Source: Streptomyces sp. JH34
GTDB lineage: Bacteria > Actinomycetota > Actinomycetes > Streptomycetales > Streptomycetaceae
NCBI RefSeq assembly: GCF_029428875.1
Contig: NZ_JAJSOO010000001.1
Span: 2,728,001-2,792,000, forward strand
Direction: 5' to 3'
Length of the DNA: 64,000 nucleotides
Shown piece after piece: positions 18,699-28,998 of this stretch. The first letter of the stretch is position 1. Each line of letters starts with the position of its first letter. The translations under genes and the position numbers were made by a program. The notes under the pieces were generated by a model. It was not told the DNA's origin. It did not search any database and worked only from the letters and a program-made list of their open reading frames with translations.

Positions 18699-19873
18699 CC
18701 CCGCCGGGCCAGCAGCCACGGCTCGACCACGCCCAGCCCTCGCACCGGCCGCTGCCACATCGGCTGCAGCCCGAAGCGGTACGCGGGCAGCGGTGCCTCC
18801 TCGTCCGGACCGCGGCCCTCCTTCTCCGCCAGCCGGGCCCGCTCGGCCGCCGCCGCCGTCTCCTCGGCCTCGGAGGCGGGGGCGTCGCCGTGCTTGATCA
18901 GTTCCGCGGCGAAGGCGCCGTCGACCAGCACGGCGTCCTTCGGCGCTATCGACGTGAGCCGGCTGGCCAGGTTCACCGTCGTACCGAACACGTCGCCCAT
19001 GCGCGTGGTGACCGTGCCGAACGCGATGCCGACCCGCAGCGCGGGCATCGTCGTGTCCTGGGACATCGCCTCCACCAGCCGGAGCGCTATCTCGCCGGCC
19101 GTGCCCGCGTCGTCCGCGGCGAAGAGGACCTCGTCCCCCAAGGTCTTGATGAGCCGTCCGCCGTGCGCGGCGACGAGGTCCGCCGAGGTGGTCTCGAAGG
19201 CCTCGACCAGTTCGCCGAGCTCCTCCTCCTCCAGCCGCCTGGTCAGCCGGGTGAAGCCGACCAGGTCGGCGAAGCCCACGGCGAGCCGGCGGTCGACCAT
19301 TTCCTCGTCGTCCGCCGCCTGCACGACCCGGCCGGTGGCCGCCGCGAGCTGGCGCCGCCACACGTAGACCAGGAATTCCTGCAGCTCGGGCAGGAGCAGC
19401 TCGATCAGCGGATAGGTGACCTCGGTCCGGGTCATGCCGGGCTCGGGGGGCTCGGTCAGGCCCTCCAGGAAGGAGTCGATCTGCCACTCGGCGAGCCGGG
19501 CGGTGGTCTGACCGGTCGACCGGGCCACCTGGATGGCCATCGGCTCGCTGAGCAGCCCGGCCTCCACGAGACCGGCCAGGCGGCGCAGCGCCAGGACGTC
19601 GGCCTCGGTGAGCGCCTTGGCCTGTCCGATGTCGGCGAAGCCCATGGCCCGCCAGAAGCGCGACGCCAGGTCCATGGAGACCCCGGCGGTCCTGGCCGCC
19701 TGGAACGGCGTGTAGCGGCGGTCGGCCCCCAGGATCAGGGACTCCAGCCGGATGGCGAGCGGGTCGTCGGTGGGTTCGGCCGTGTGGTCGACCTCGTGAT
19801 GCGGTGTCGAGTGGACGGACGGTCCCGACGAGGGCTCCGCGCCGTCGTCGGAGTTCGTGTCGTCGACGGTCAC
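18683..19873 (-). CDS. cya: Adenylate cyclase, class III
   Basis: The 396-residue cyclase makes cyclic AMP, which in Streptomyces is needed for normal spore germination. An N-terminal helical region (about 40-185), resembling the pH-sensing-type regulatory domain of actinobacterial cyclases, precedes the catalytic domain (about 195-310). Metal-binding aspartates are D203 (VGFADLVGFT) and D247 (LIKTLGDEV), and the substrate lysine K243 is present. The C-terminal tail is a charged linker rich in E and A. The GTG start at 19873 has an AGGAGG site. Its 3' end is the tandem repeat described separately. Confidence 0.9.
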   Translation of the reverse strand: MTVDDTNSDDGAEPSSGPSVHSTPHHEVDHTAEPTDDPLAIRLESLILGADRRYTPFQAARTAGVSMDLASRFWRAMGFADIGQAKALTEADVLALRRLAGLVEAGLLSEPMAIQVARSTGQTTARLAEWQIDSFLEGLTEPPEPGMTRTEVTYPLIELLLPELQEFLVYVWRRQLAAATGRVVQAADDEEMVDRRLAVGFADLVGFTRLTRRLEEEELGELVEAFETTSADLVAAHGGRLIKTLGDEVLFAADDAGTAGEIALRLVEAMSQDTTMPALRVGIAFGTVTTRMGDVFGTTVNLASRLTSIAPKDAVLVDGAFAAELIKHGDAPASEAEETAAAAERARLAEKEGRGPDEEAPLPAYRFGLQPMWQRPVRGLGVVEPWLLARRGKPSS

Positions 19874-20027
19874 CGGCCGCCTCCTGCCCGTTCCCTGCGC
19901 ACTGCCCTGCCGATCTGTCGCTGGATCGCCTCAACGATACGGCAGGTGTGCCCTGGCTCACGTCCACGGTGGCACGGATCCGGATCCGTCGTACGCGACA
20001 TCACCCGTATGTGTGGGGGGTGCCGGA

Positions 20028-20897
20028 TCAGGTGAGCCCTCCCTGCTCCCCGCGCAGGTGGACGATGTCGCCGGCCGACACGGGTTCCTGGAGCCCGTCG
20101 CCCGTGGCCAGCACGAGGCGCCCGTCGCCGTCGATCGCCACGGCCTCACCGACGACGGACCGGTCGCCGGGCAGCTCGGCCCGCACCGTCCGGTCGAGAG
20201 TGGCGCAGCCCGCGGCGTAGGCCGCCTGCAGCCCGCTCTCCGCCGCGTCGCCGTTCGCGTCGCGCCACTGCCCGTACCACTGTTCGAGTGAGCGCAGTAC
20301 GGCCCGGAGCAGGGTCTCGCGGTCGGTGGAGACGGCCCCGGCGAGCGCCAGGGACCCCGCGTGGGGGGCGGGGAGCTCGGCCGCGCGCAGCGAGACGTTG
20401 AGGCCGATGCCGATGACGACGCCCTCCCCGGCACGCTCGGCGAGGATGCCGCCGGTCTTGCGTTCCGTGCCCCCGATCGTCACCAGCAGGTCGTTGGGCC
20501 ATTTCAGCGCCATGTCGACGCCCGCCGACTGCGCGAGGCCCGTGGCCGCCGCCACACCGGCGAGCAGCGGAAGCCACCCCCACCGCTCGGCGGGTACGCC
20601 GCTGGGAGTCAGGTAGACGGAGAGGAACAGGCCCGACCGCGGCGGCGCCGTCCAGCTCCGGTCGAGCCGCCCCCTGCCCGCGGTCTGCTCCTCGGCGACG
20701 AGGACCGTGCCCTCGGCCAGTCCACCCCCCGCGGCCCGCGCGGCGAGGTCGGAGTTGGTGGATCCGGTCGCGTCGACGACGTCCAGCGAGGTCCACAGAC
20801 CGTCGGGCCTCAACAGCCCGCGGCGCAGCGCAGCGGCGTTCAGGGGCGGCCTGTCGAGGTCCGACCAGCGGTTGTGCGGCGCATCGGGAGGTGTCAT
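20028..20897 (-). CDS. birA: Biotin--[acetyl-CoA-carboxylase] ligase
   Basis: This 289-residue ligase attaches biotin to the carrier lysine of acyl-CoA carboxylases. The biotin-binding loop TAGRGRLDRSW (72-82) and the KWPNDL motif (132-137) are intact. There is no N-terminal helix-turn-helix, so it is a monofunctional (group I) enzyme and not a repressor. It is divergent from pccB, and the biotinylated subunit accA2 lies 3.6 kb away, so this enzyme probably serves that complex. Confidence 0.92.
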   Translation of the reverse strand: MTPPDAPHNRWSDLDRPPLNAAALRRGLLRPDGLWTSLDVVDATGSTNSDLAARAAGGGLAEGTVLVAEEQTAGRGRLDRSWTAPPRSGLFLSVYLTPSGVPAERWGWLPLLAGVAAATGLAQSAGVDMALKWPNDLLVTIGGTERKTGGILAERAGEGVVIGIGLNVSLRAAELPAPHAGSLALAGAVSTDRETLLRAVLRSLEQWYGQWRDANGDAAESGLQAAYAAGCATLDRTVRAELPGDRSVVGEAVAIDGDGRLVLATGDGLQEPVSAGDIVHLRGEQGGLT

Positions 20898-20937
20898 GCA
20901 ACCCACATTAGGTGTGGCCAACGACGCACTGCCGAAC

Positions 20938-20955
20938 CGTATCCGCGCCGATACG
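20938..20955. promoter_or_regulatory. Inverted repeat in the birA-pccB divergent promoter region
   Basis: CGTATC, six bases, GATACG forms a perfect inverted repeat in the 183-bp region between divergent birA and pccB. It could be an operator for a regulator of acyl-CoA carboxylase genes; no known consensus is claimed. Confidence 0.4.
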
Positions 20956-21080
20956 CTACGGGTCAGTAGCAAACACCGCCGACGAGCAGGTCGCCGTCGA
21001 GCACGTACCGGTCCGGCACCCGTACCGGATGCACCAGATGTACCAGCCGTCCCCGTGACCAGGCAGGGAGCCGCCACCCG

Positions 21081-22661
<1,581 letters not shown>

Positions 22662-22675
22662 CCACGGGAGCCACC

Positions 22676-22882
22676 ATGATCAAGGTCGTACGGGGCAATC
22701 CGACCCCGGAGGAGCTCGCCGCGGCCCTCGCCGTGGTCCAGGCACGCGCGGCAGCGGTGGCAGCCGTGCCGTCCGGGGCCCCGCTGCCGCCCGAGCAGTG
22801 GTCGGACCCGGGGCGGATCGCGCGCAGGGGGGCGCTCCGGCCGGGGCCCCGCTCGTGGGCGCGTACGTACTGGCCGTCCTGA
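22676..22882 (+). CDS. pccE: Acyl-CoA carboxylase epsilon subunit
   Basis: The 68-residue protein begins IKVVRGNPTPEELAAALAVV and ends with WSDPGR...RTYWPS, the pattern of actinobacterial epsilon subunits that bind the beta subunit and raise carboxylase activity. It lies 14 bp after pccB with a ribosome site (GGGAG) in the gap. Epsilon subunits are found only in actinomycetes. A 34-bp perfect palindrome follows the stop. Confidence 0.9.
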   Translation: MIKVVRGNPTPEELAAALAVVQARAAAVAAVPSGAPLPPEQWSDPGRIARRGALRPGPRSWARTYWPS

Positions 22883-22896
22883 CGCCGGGGCCGGTG

Positions 22897-22930
22897 TGCG
22901 GCGCTTGAGTACGCGTACTCAAGCGCCGCA
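22897..22930. repeat. 34-bp perfect loopless palindrome after pccE
   Basis: The arm TGCGGCGCTTGAGTACG is followed directly by its exact complement, with no spacer. It lies 14 bases after the pccE stop and 27 bases before the start of a small membrane-protein gene. As RNA it can fold into a strong hairpin and so act as a terminator or 3' stabiliser. As DNA it could be an operator or cruciform. Confidence 0.85.
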
Positions 22931-22957
22931 GCCGTGTCCGGGAGCACCATCGGAAGC

Positions 22958-23086
22958 ATGCTGTGGTCCGATCCCGAGAACAAGCCGCCGAAGGAACTGC
23001 GGGACGCGCAGGACATGATGCGTCGCGCGGGGCTGCTGCTGGCGCTGGCCATGGTCGTGGCGATGTTCGTCCTCGGCATCCGCTGA
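22958..23086 (+). CDS. Small membrane protein (42 aa)
   Basis: This short ORF encodes [20 protein letters not shown], a charged amphipathic start, then a single hydrophobic helix ([17 protein letters not shown]) at the C-terminus. A tail-anchored topology is likely. It sits between pccE and maf, with 29 bp to maf. From memory, a similar small ORF is present at this place in other Streptomyces. Its role is unknown. The ribosome site CGGAAG is weak. Confidence 0.6.
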   Translation: MLWSDPENKPPKELRDAQDMMRRAGLLLALAMVVAMFVLGIR

Positions 23087-23115
23087 GGCCCCGGGGCGCG
23101 CCTACGATGGCGGGT

Positions 23116-23718
23116 ATGACTGATCAGCGCCGCCTCGTGCTTGCCTCCGCCTCCCCCGCCCGCCTCGGCCTCCTGCGTCAGGCGGGCTTCGCCCCCGAGG
23201 TGATCGTCAGCGGAGTGGACGAGGACGCGATCGACGCCCCGACGCCGGGTGAGCTGGCGCTCGTCCTGGCCGAGGCGAAGGCCGCCGCGGTGGCGGCCCG
23301 CCCCGAGGCCGCGGGCGCCCTGGTCATCGGCTGCGACTCGGTGCTGGAGCTGGACGGCGAGGCGCTCGGCAAGCCCGCCGACAGCGAGGAGGCCACCTCC
23401 CGCTGGAAGTCCATGCGCGGCAGGTCGGGCATCCTGCAGACGGGCCACAGCGTCATCGACACCGCCACGGGCCGTACGGCGTCGGCGACCGCGTCCACCG
23501 TCGTCAGGTTCGGCGAGCCGACGGACGCCGAGGTGGCGGCCTACGTCGCCTCGGGTGAGCCGCTCCACGTCGCGGGCGCCTTCACCCTGGACGGCCGCTC
23601 GGCACCGTTCGTCGAGGCGATCGAGGGCAGCCACGGCAACGTCATCGGCCTCTCGCTGCCGCTGCTGCGCGGGCTGCTCGGCGAACTCGGTTTCTCCGTC
23701 ACCGACTTGTGGGTCTGA
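23116..23718 (+). CDS. maf: Maf-like nucleoside triphosphate pyrophosphatase
   Basis: The 200-residue protein opens [19 protein letters not shown], the Maf signature that binds the triphosphate. It continues with [16 protein letters not shown] (catalytic Asp plus Lys) and [30 protein letters not shown]. The enzyme hydrolyses non-canonical or ordinary dTTP/UTP-type nucleotides to the monophosphate. An in-frame ATG at 23107 is an alternative start. It lies in the acyl-CoA carboxylase neighbourhood without an evident functional link. Confidence 0.92.
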   Translation: MTDQRRLVLASASPARLGLLRQAGFAPEVIVSGVDEDAIDAPTPGELALVLAEAKAAAVAARPEAAGALVIGCDSVLELDGEALGKPADSEEATSRWKSMRGRSGILQTGHSVIDTATGRTASATASTVVRFGEPTDAEVAAYVASGEPLHVAGAFTLDGRSAPFVEAIEGSHGNVIGLSLPLLRGLLGELGFSVTDLWV

Positions 23719-23727
23719 GCGGCCGCG

Positions 23728-24177
23728 TCACGCCGGTGCGGGAGCCTCCGGGGCGCCGGCCTTCCCCGCTTCCGGCTCGCGCCGCTCGAACGCGACCAGG
23801 GTCAGCACGATCAGCGCCAGGACGACCATCAGGAACGCGAAGGCCGCCCAGCCGATCAGCCCCACCGCCAGCGCCCCCAGCACCCCGTGGACGACCGCGC
23901 ACGCGATGAGGGCGATCCGTGCGAAGCGGCCCGGGGCCCGGTCACGTATCCCGGCCAGCAGCGGTATCAGCGCGCACAGCACGAGCAGGACGCCCGAGAC
24001 GCCGCCCATCACCCAGGTGCCGGTGACCATGGCGTCCGGGTCCATCCCGGCCAGGGACATGCTCTGGTTGCCCGCGACCGTCGCCAGGACGCCGTTGACG
24101 ATCACGATGCCCACGGCTTCCACGAAGAGAACGATCGCGGTCACGAAGGCCACTGGTCTGCGCACCACGGCACCCAC
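23728..24177 (-). CDS. Hypothetical membrane protein, four helices
   Basis: The 149-residue protein has four predicted transmembrane helices (about 8-33, 53-75, 84-106 and 108-130) and a cytoplasmic Pro/Ala/Glu-rich tail. No catalytic motif is visible and I do not recognise the family. The GTG at 24177 follows AAGGGG. It is convergent with maf (9-bp gap) and divergent from accA2. Confidence 0.7.
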   Translation of the reverse strand: MGAVVRRPVAFVTAIVLFVEAVGIVIVNGVLATVAGNQSMSLAGMDPDAMVTGTWVMGGVSGVLLVLCALIPLLAGIRDRAPGRFARIALIACAVVHGVLGALAVGLIGWAAFAFLMVVLALIVLTLVAFERREPEAGKAGAPEAPAPA

Positions 24178-24547
24178 CCCTTGTTACCTGTAGTACGTCC
24201 GGTACAGCGCGGACCTTACTAACGGGTAACGCATCGGACAAGGGGTCTCGCACGCGGCACTCCCGTCACGTGCCACTGCCGCGACCGAAGCAAAGATTCC
24301 ATCGGCCGTTCGTAGGGACTCCACAAAGAAACCCCGCGCGCCGTTGACCGTCCGGACAGAGACTTGGGCCACACTTCGTGGCTACTGTGCCGTTGAGGAT
24401 CCCGGCGTACCGTGGTGCGACAAGGGATTTCGCGACTCGAGCAAGCCTCGGATCACACTCCGTGTGGGCAAGTTCACTATTGGGGACGGGTCGTACGGCC
24501 GTGTCGGTAGTCCCTAAACTCAGCTTGTTCTCAAGGAGGGAGTCATC
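24178..24547. other. 370-bp gene-free promoter region upstream of accA2
   Basis: No convincing coding frame is seen. The region serves two divergent promoters. GTTACC (24183) and GGTAAC (about 24225) form a distant inverted repeat near the membrane-protein start. Near accA2 there are two small hairpins, GCCAC-ACTTC-GTGGC (about 24367-24381) and CACAC-TC-CGTGTG (about 24453-24465). AAGGAGGG precedes the accA2 GTG. No clear -35/-10 pair could be fixed by eye. Confidence 0.5.
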
Positions 24548-26302
24548 GTGCGCAAGGTGCTCATCGCCAACCGTGGCGAAATCGCTGTCCGTGTTGCTCG
24601 GGCTTGCCGGGATGCCGGAATCGCGAGCGTGGCCGTCTACGCCGATCCGGACCGGGATGCTCTGCATGTGCGCGCGGCCGACGAGGCGTTCGCTCTGGGC
24701 GGTGACACCCCGGCCGCCAGCTATCTGGACATGGCCAAGGTGCTCCAGGCCGCCAAGGACTCGGGAGCGGACGCGGTCCACCCGGGCTACGGCTTCCTCT
24801 CGGAGAACGCGGAGTTCGCCCAGGCCGTGCTGGACGCCGGTCTGACGTGGATCGGGCCGCCCCCGCACGCGATCCGGGACCTGGGTGACAAGGTCGCCGC
24901 CCGGCACATCGCCCAGCGCGCCGGTGCGCCGCTGGTGGCCGGCACGCCCGACCCGGTGTCGGGTTCGGCGGAGGTCGTGGAGTTCGCGGAGAAGAACGGC
25001 CTGCCGGTCGCGATCAAGGCGGCGTTCGGCGGCGGCGGACGAGGCCTGAAGGTCGCCCGCACGCTGGAGGAGATCCCGGAGCTCTACGACTCCGCGGTCC
25101 GTGAGGCCGTCGCGGCGTTCGGCCGGGGCGAGTGCTTCGTCGAGCGCTACCTCGACAAGCCGCGGCACGTGGAGACGCAGTGCCTGGCCGACCAGCACGG
25201 CAACGTGGTCGTCGTCTCCACCCGTGACTGCTCGCTCCAGCGCCGCCACCAGAAGCTCGTCGAGGAGGCCCCGGCGCCCTTCCTGTCCGAGGCTCAGAAC
25301 GCTGAGCTGTACGCGGCGTCGAAGGCGATCCTGAAGGAAGCCGGCTACGTCGGCGCCGGCACCGTCGAGTTCCTCGTCGGCGTGGACGGCACGATCTCCT
25401 TCCTGGAGGTCAACACCCGCCTCCAGGTCGAGCACCCGGTCACCGAGGAGGTCACCGGCCTCGACCTCGTCCGCGAGATGTTCCGCATCGCCGACGGCGA
25501 GGAGCTCGGCTACGGCGACCCCGCGGTGCGCGGGCACTCCTTCGAGTTCCGGATCAACGGCGAGGACCCGGGCCGCGGCTTCCTGCCCGCTCCCGGCACC
25601 GTGACCCTGTTCGCCCCGCCCACCGGCCCCGGTGTCCGCCTGGACGCGGGCGTGGAGTCCGGCAGCGTCATCGGCCCGGCGTGGGACTCGCTGCTGGCCA
25701 AGCTCGTGGTGACCGGCGCGACGCGTGAGCAGGCGCTGCAGCGCGCCGCCCGCGCGCTGGCCGAGTTCACCGTGGAGGGCATGGCCACCGCCATCCCCTT
25801 CCACCGCGCCGTCGTCGCCGACCCGGCCTTCACCGCGGACCCCTTCCGGGTCCACACCCGGTGGATCGAGACGGAGTTCGTCAACGAGATCAAGCCCTTC
25901 GCGGTCCCCGCGGACCAGGACGCCGACGAGGAGTCCGGGCGCGAGACCGTCGTCGTCGAGGTCGGCGGGAAGCGCCTCGAGGTGTCGCTGCCGTCCTCGC
26001 TCGGCATGAGCCTGGCCCGCACCGGTCTCGCGGCCGGCGCGAAGCCCAAGCGTCGCGCGGCCAAGAAGTCCGGCTCCGCCGCTTCCGGTGACACCCTCGC
26101 CTCCCCGATGCAGGGCACGATCGTCAAGGTCGCCGTCGAGGAGGGCCAGGAGGTCAAGGAGGGCGACCTCATCGTCGTCCTCGAAGCCATGAAGATGGAG
26201 CAGCCCCTCAACGCCCACCGCTCCGGCACGGTGAAGGGCCTGTCGGCCGAGGTCGGCACGTCGCTCTCGTCCGGCGCGGTGATCTGCGAGATCAAGGACT
26301 GA
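24548..26302 (+). CDS. accA2: Acyl-CoA carboxylase alpha subunit (biotin carboxylase and biotin carrier)
   Basis: The 584-residue protein joins a biotin carboxylase (about 1-445) to a C-terminal biotin carrier domain (about 515-584). Visible motifs are [14 protein letters not shown] at the N-terminus, the ATP-grasp loop AAFGGGGRG near residue 160, the HVETQ region, and [14 protein letters not shown]. The biotinyl lysine is K549 in EAMKMEQP. It would carboxylate biotin for PccB/AccB partners. The GTG start has a strong AAGGAGGG site. A strong hairpin follows the stop. Confidence 0.95.
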   Translation: MRKVLIANRGEIAVRVARACRDAGIASVAVYADPDRDALHVRAADEAFALGGDTPAASYLDMAKVLQAAKDSGADAVHPGYGFLSENAEFAQAVLDAGLTWIGPPPHAIRDLGDKVAARHIAQRAGAPLVAGTPDPVSGSAEVVEFAEKNGLPVAIKAAFGGGGRGLKVARTLEEIPELYDSAVREAVAAFGRGECFVERYLDKPRHVETQCLADQHGNVVVVSTRDCSLQRRHQKLVEEAPAPFLSEAQNAELYAASKAILKEAGYVGAGTVEFLVGVDGTISFLEVNTRLQVEHPVTEEVTGLDLVREMFRIADGEELGYGDPAVRGHSFEFRINGEDPGRGFLPAPGTVTLFAPPTGPGVRLDAGVESGSVIGPAWDSLLAKLVVTGATREQALQRAARALAEFTVEGMATAIPFHRAVVADPAFTADPFRVHTRWIETEFVNEIKPFAVPADQDADEESGRETVVVEVGGKRLEVSLPSSLGMSLARTGLAAGAKPKRRAAKKSGSAASGDTLASPMQGTIVKVAVEEGQEVKEGDLIVVLEAMKMEQPLNAHRSGTVKGLSAEVGTSLSSGAVICEIKD

Positions 26303-26317
26303 GCTCCCGTTCTCAGT

Positions 26318-26351
26318 CACTGGGGGCCCGGCGACCGCCGGGCCCCCAGTG
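26318..26351 (+). terminator. Terminator after accA2
   Basis: CACTGGGGGCCCGG pairs perfectly with CCGGGCCCCCAGTG around a 6-base loop, 15 bases after the accA2 stop and 41 bases before the tetR start. Confidence 0.85.
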
Positions 26352-26392
26352 GCATCCTCGGGACGCGGCGCGGACACCAGGAGGACAGGGCG

Positions 26393-26995
26393 ATGAGCAC
26401 GGCACCGACACCGGCGCGGCCGATGCGCGCCGACGCGCGACGCAACCACGACCGGCTGCTGAGCGAGGCGCGTACGTCGTTCGCGGCCCAGGGAACCGAT
26501 GCCTCGCTGGAGGACATCGCCCGGCGGGCGGGCGTCGGCATCGGCACGCTCTACCGGCACTTCCCGAACCGCCGGGCCCTGATGAACGCGGTGTTCCAGG
26601 AGGCCCTGGCCGCACTGCTGGCCCGCTCCCGCGAGCTGGCGCGGGCCGACCAGCCGTGCAACGCGCTGGTGGAGTGGCTGGGTGCGGTCGTCACTCATGC
26701 GGGTGAGTACCGCGGTCTTGCCCATGGACTCATGTCGGCCTCTGGCGACGAGACCTCGGAACTGACCGGATGTCACATGTCCCTGCGGCAAGCGGGGGCA
26801 CAGCTGCTGACCCGAGCGCAGGCGAGCGGCTCGGTGCGTGCGGACGTGTCGATCGACGACCTCCTGCAGCTGACCAACGCCATCGCACTGGCCGCCGAGC
26901 AGTCCCCCGCCGATCCCGCCCTGGCCGACCGCCTGCTGCGGCTGACGCTGCGCGGCCTGAAGGCGGACCCGGCCGGCCCTCTCCAGGGCGGCTGA
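26393..26995 (+). CDS. TetR family transcriptional regulator
   Basis: The 200-residue protein has an N-terminal TetR DNA-binding domain (about 15-62): ASLEDIARRAGVGIGTLYRH is the helix-turn-helix, followed by FPNRRALMNAVF. The C-terminal ligand domain resembles the SMU/TetR_C_33 type (helical, with CHMSLRQAGAQLL) found in many streptomycete regulators. The ligand is unknown. The target is not obvious because both neighbours are separated from it by terminator hairpins. Confidence 0.88.
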   Translation: MSTAPTPARPMRADARRNHDRLLSEARTSFAAQGTDASLEDIARRAGVGIGTLYRHFPNRRALMNAVFQEALAALLARSRELARADQPCNALVEWLGAVVTHAGEYRGLAHGLMSASGDETSELTGCHMSLRQAGAQLLTRAQASGSVRADVSIDDLLQLTNAIALAAEQSPADPALADRLLRLTLRGLKADPAGPLQGG

Positions 26996-26999
26996 ACAA

Positions 27000-27017
27000 G
27001 GGCGCCTCCCGGCGCCC
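27000..27017. terminator. Short hairpin between convergent tetR and deoR-type genes
   Basis: GGGCGCC-TCCC-GGCGCCC is a perfect 7-bp hairpin with a 4-base loop in the 33-bp gap between two convergent genes. Confidence 0.6.
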
Positions 27018-27028
27018 CGCGTCCGTGG

Positions 27029-27997
27029 CTACCGGCGCCGCATGTCCGCGACCCGGCCCACCGGCCCCTCCGCCAGTGCGGCCGCGCTCCGCAGCTGCGG
27101 ACCGAGCCCTCCCGGCCCTCCGTGGCTCCCCTGGGTGCGCCGCTGGCCCGGCAGCGGCATGTCCTGGCGCGCCTGCCGTCCCGGCGGCAGGGCCTCACCG
27201 GGCGTGGACTCGGCGCCGCGCCCCGCCACCGTGATCTCCACCCCCTGGTCGGCCAGGGCCTGCAGCTCCGTGGCCGCACGCTCGTCGTGGGCCGGCGGCT
27301 CGTCCGTCACCAGACGGGTGATCAGCTCCGTGGGCACCGTCTGGAACATGGTGTCGGAACCCAGCTTCGTGTGGTCCGCCAGGACCACCACCTCCGCGGC
27401 CGCCTGAACCAGGGCCCGGTCCACGCTCGACGAGAGCATGTTGGACGTGGACAGCCCACGCTCCGCGGTCAGACCGCTCCCGGAGAGGAAGGCCCGGCTC
27501 ACCCGCAGTCCCTGGAGGGACTGCTCGGCACCGCTGCCGACGAGCGCGTAGTTGCTCCCGCGCAGGGTGCCTCCCGTCATCACCACCTCCACCCGGTTGG
27601 CATGGGCCAACGCCTGGGCGACCAGCAGCGAGTTGGTGACCACGGTGAGGCCGGGCACCCGCGCGAGCCGGCGCGCCAGCTCCTGCGTGGTCGTCCCGGC
27701 GCCGACCACGATGGCCTCGCCCTCACCGACCAGCCCGGCCGCAAGGTCGGCGATGGCCGTCTTCTCCGCGGTGGAGAGATGGGATTTCTGCGGAAAGCCG
27801 GACTCCCGCGTGAAACCGCCCGGCAATACCGCACCGCCGTGCCGGCGGTCGAGGAGTCCTTCTGCCTCCAGCGCACGCACGTCTCGCCGTACGGTCACTT
27901 CGGAGGTCTGGACGACGCGGGCGAGCTCCCGGAGCGATACCGCCCCGTTGGCGCGCACCATTTCGAGGATCAATTGACGACGTTCTGCAGCGAACAC
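27029..27997 (-). CDS. DeoR family transcriptional regulator
   Basis: The 322-residue protein begins with a DeoR helix-turn-helix (AAERRQLILEMVRANGAVSL to VRRDVRALEAEGLLDRRHGGAV, residues 3-58). The sugar-phosphate sensor domain carries GAGTTTQELARRL, VVTNSLLVAQAL and a LADHTKLGSDTMF segment. It is therefore a sugar-phosphate-responsive regulator. A Pro/Gly/Arg-rich C-terminal extension of about 55 residues is unusual. It lies 3 kb from purine nucleoside phosphorylase, but the nucleoside-gene palindrome is absent from its own promoter, so a role in that regulon is only a possibility. Confidence 0.88.
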   Translation of the reverse strand: MFAAERRQLILEMVRANGAVSLRELARVVQTSEVTVRRDVRALEAEGLLDRRHGGAVLPGGFTRESGFPQKSHLSTAEKTAIADLAAGLVGEGEAIVVGAGTTTQELARRLARVPGLTVVTNSLLVAQALAHANRVEVVMTGGTLRGSNYALVGSGAEQSLQGLRVSRAFLSGSGLTAERGLSTSNMLSSSVDRALVQAAAEVVVLADHTKLGSDTMFQTVPTELITRLVTDEPPAHDERAATELQALADQGVEITVAGRGAESTPGEALPPGRQARQDMPLPGQRRTQGSHGGPGGLGPQLRSAAALAEGPVGRVADMRRR

Positions 27998-28066
27998 GAA
28001 ACTGACAGTAACCTGACCGTGGGTTGCTTTTCAGCAGTTTGCGCCGAATAACAGAAGTTGTGCATA

Positions 28067-28100
28067 GGCAGGGGCCCTTGGTGATATAGAAGCCCCTGCC
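28067..28100 (-). terminator. Hairpin downstream of the PEP-mutase-family gene
   Basis: GGCAGGGGC and GCCCCTGCC pair perfectly around a 16-base spacer. They lie between the end of the minus-strand isocitrate lyase/PEP mutase gene and the DeoR promoter. Confidence 0.55.
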
Positions 28101-28152
28101 CAAGGACTTTCTCCCGGTCCCTCCGGTCCGCCCGGCGATCCGGATGCGGCCT

Positions 28153-28914
28153 TCAGGGCGCCCACGGGCGCAGCATGTCCTTCATCGCGTCCGTCATCGC
28201 GAACTGCAGCAGCGGGCCGTAGGTGATCCGGCCGACGCCGAGGCGGCGGAAACGCTCGAGATCGTGCTTGACGGGGTGGGCCGTGGAGTTCACGGGGACG
28301 CCGACGGCGCCGGTCACCGCCGTGAGCAGGTCGTCGTCGTCCTGGATGGTCACCGGGTAGACGCTGTCGGCGCCGGCCTGCTCCAGGGCCCGCAGCCGAC
28401 CGATCGCCTCGTCCAGGACGCCGGAGGCGTCCTCCGCGTGCAGGAAGAGGTCGGTGCGCCCGTTGATCCAGACCGGGACCCCCGCGTCGTCGGCCGCCGC
28501 GCGCAGGCCGGCGACGTAACGCGCGTGCTCCTGCGTACTGCGCACGCGTCCGCCCTCCGAGTGGACGGTGTCCTCGATGTTGAGACCGACGCCGCCGGCC
28601 TCGACGAGTCCGGCGACGAGATCCGCGGGCTCCTGTCCGTATCCGGCCTCCAGGTCCACGGACACCGGGACGCCGACCGCCGCGATGATCGGCCTGACGG
28701 CGGCGAGCACCTCCTCGAAGGTCTGCCCCTCGTGGTCGCCGGCCCCCCGGGAGTCGGCGAGCGGATGGCTGCCGACCGTCAGCGCCGGGAACCCGGCGTC
28801 GGCCGCAATCCGTGCGGACCAGGCGTCCCAGACGGTCGGAAGCACGAGCGGCCTGTACTCGGCGTGCATCTGCTTGAGGCGTCGAGCGCGCTCGACGGTG
28901 GTACGAAGGTCCAT
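28153..28914 (-). CDS. Isocitrate lyase / phosphoenolpyruvate mutase family protein
   Basis: The 253-residue TIM-barrel protein has LPTVWDAWSARIAADAGF (26-43), the metal-binding strand SVDLEAGYG and GLNIEDTVH, as in the PEP mutase/isocitrate lyase superfamily. The isocitrate lyase catalytic KKCGH motif is absent, so true isocitrate lyase activity is unlikely. Related proteins cleave oxaloacetate or 2-methylisocitrate-like acids, or form C-P bonds; none can be assigned. There is no phosphonate gene nearby. Confidence 0.85.
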   Translation of the reverse strand: MDLRTTVERARRLKQMHAEYRPLVLPTVWDAWSARIAADAGFPALTVGSHPLADSRGAGDHEGQTFEEVLAAVRPIIAAVGVPVSVDLEAGYGQEPADLVAGLVEAGGVGLNIEDTVHSEGGRVRSTQEHARYVAGLRAAADDAGVPVWINGRTDLFLHAEDASGVLDEAIGRLRALEQAGADSVYPVTIQDDDDLLTAVTGAVGVPVNSTAHPVKHDLERFRRLGVGRITYGPLLQFAMTDAMKDMLRPWAP

Positions 28915-28998
28915 GCCGGGGACGCTACCCCCGGATCACCACGGACTACGAGCCGACCGGGCGCGGCCCGGCGGCGGAAGGACCGCGAGGGGCCGGCG

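Noticed and set aside
24266..26791. A very long open frame antisense to accA2
   Set aside because: The high GC content leaves stops rare on the opposite strand. The sequence has no protein motif, whereas accA2 on the plus strand has all biotin carboxylase motifs.
27029..27997. DeoR-type protein as the repressor of the nucleoside regulon
   Set aside because: It lies within the region and senses sugar phosphates by family, but no site occurs in its promoter and nothing in the sequence links it to the palindrome. It stays a candidate only.
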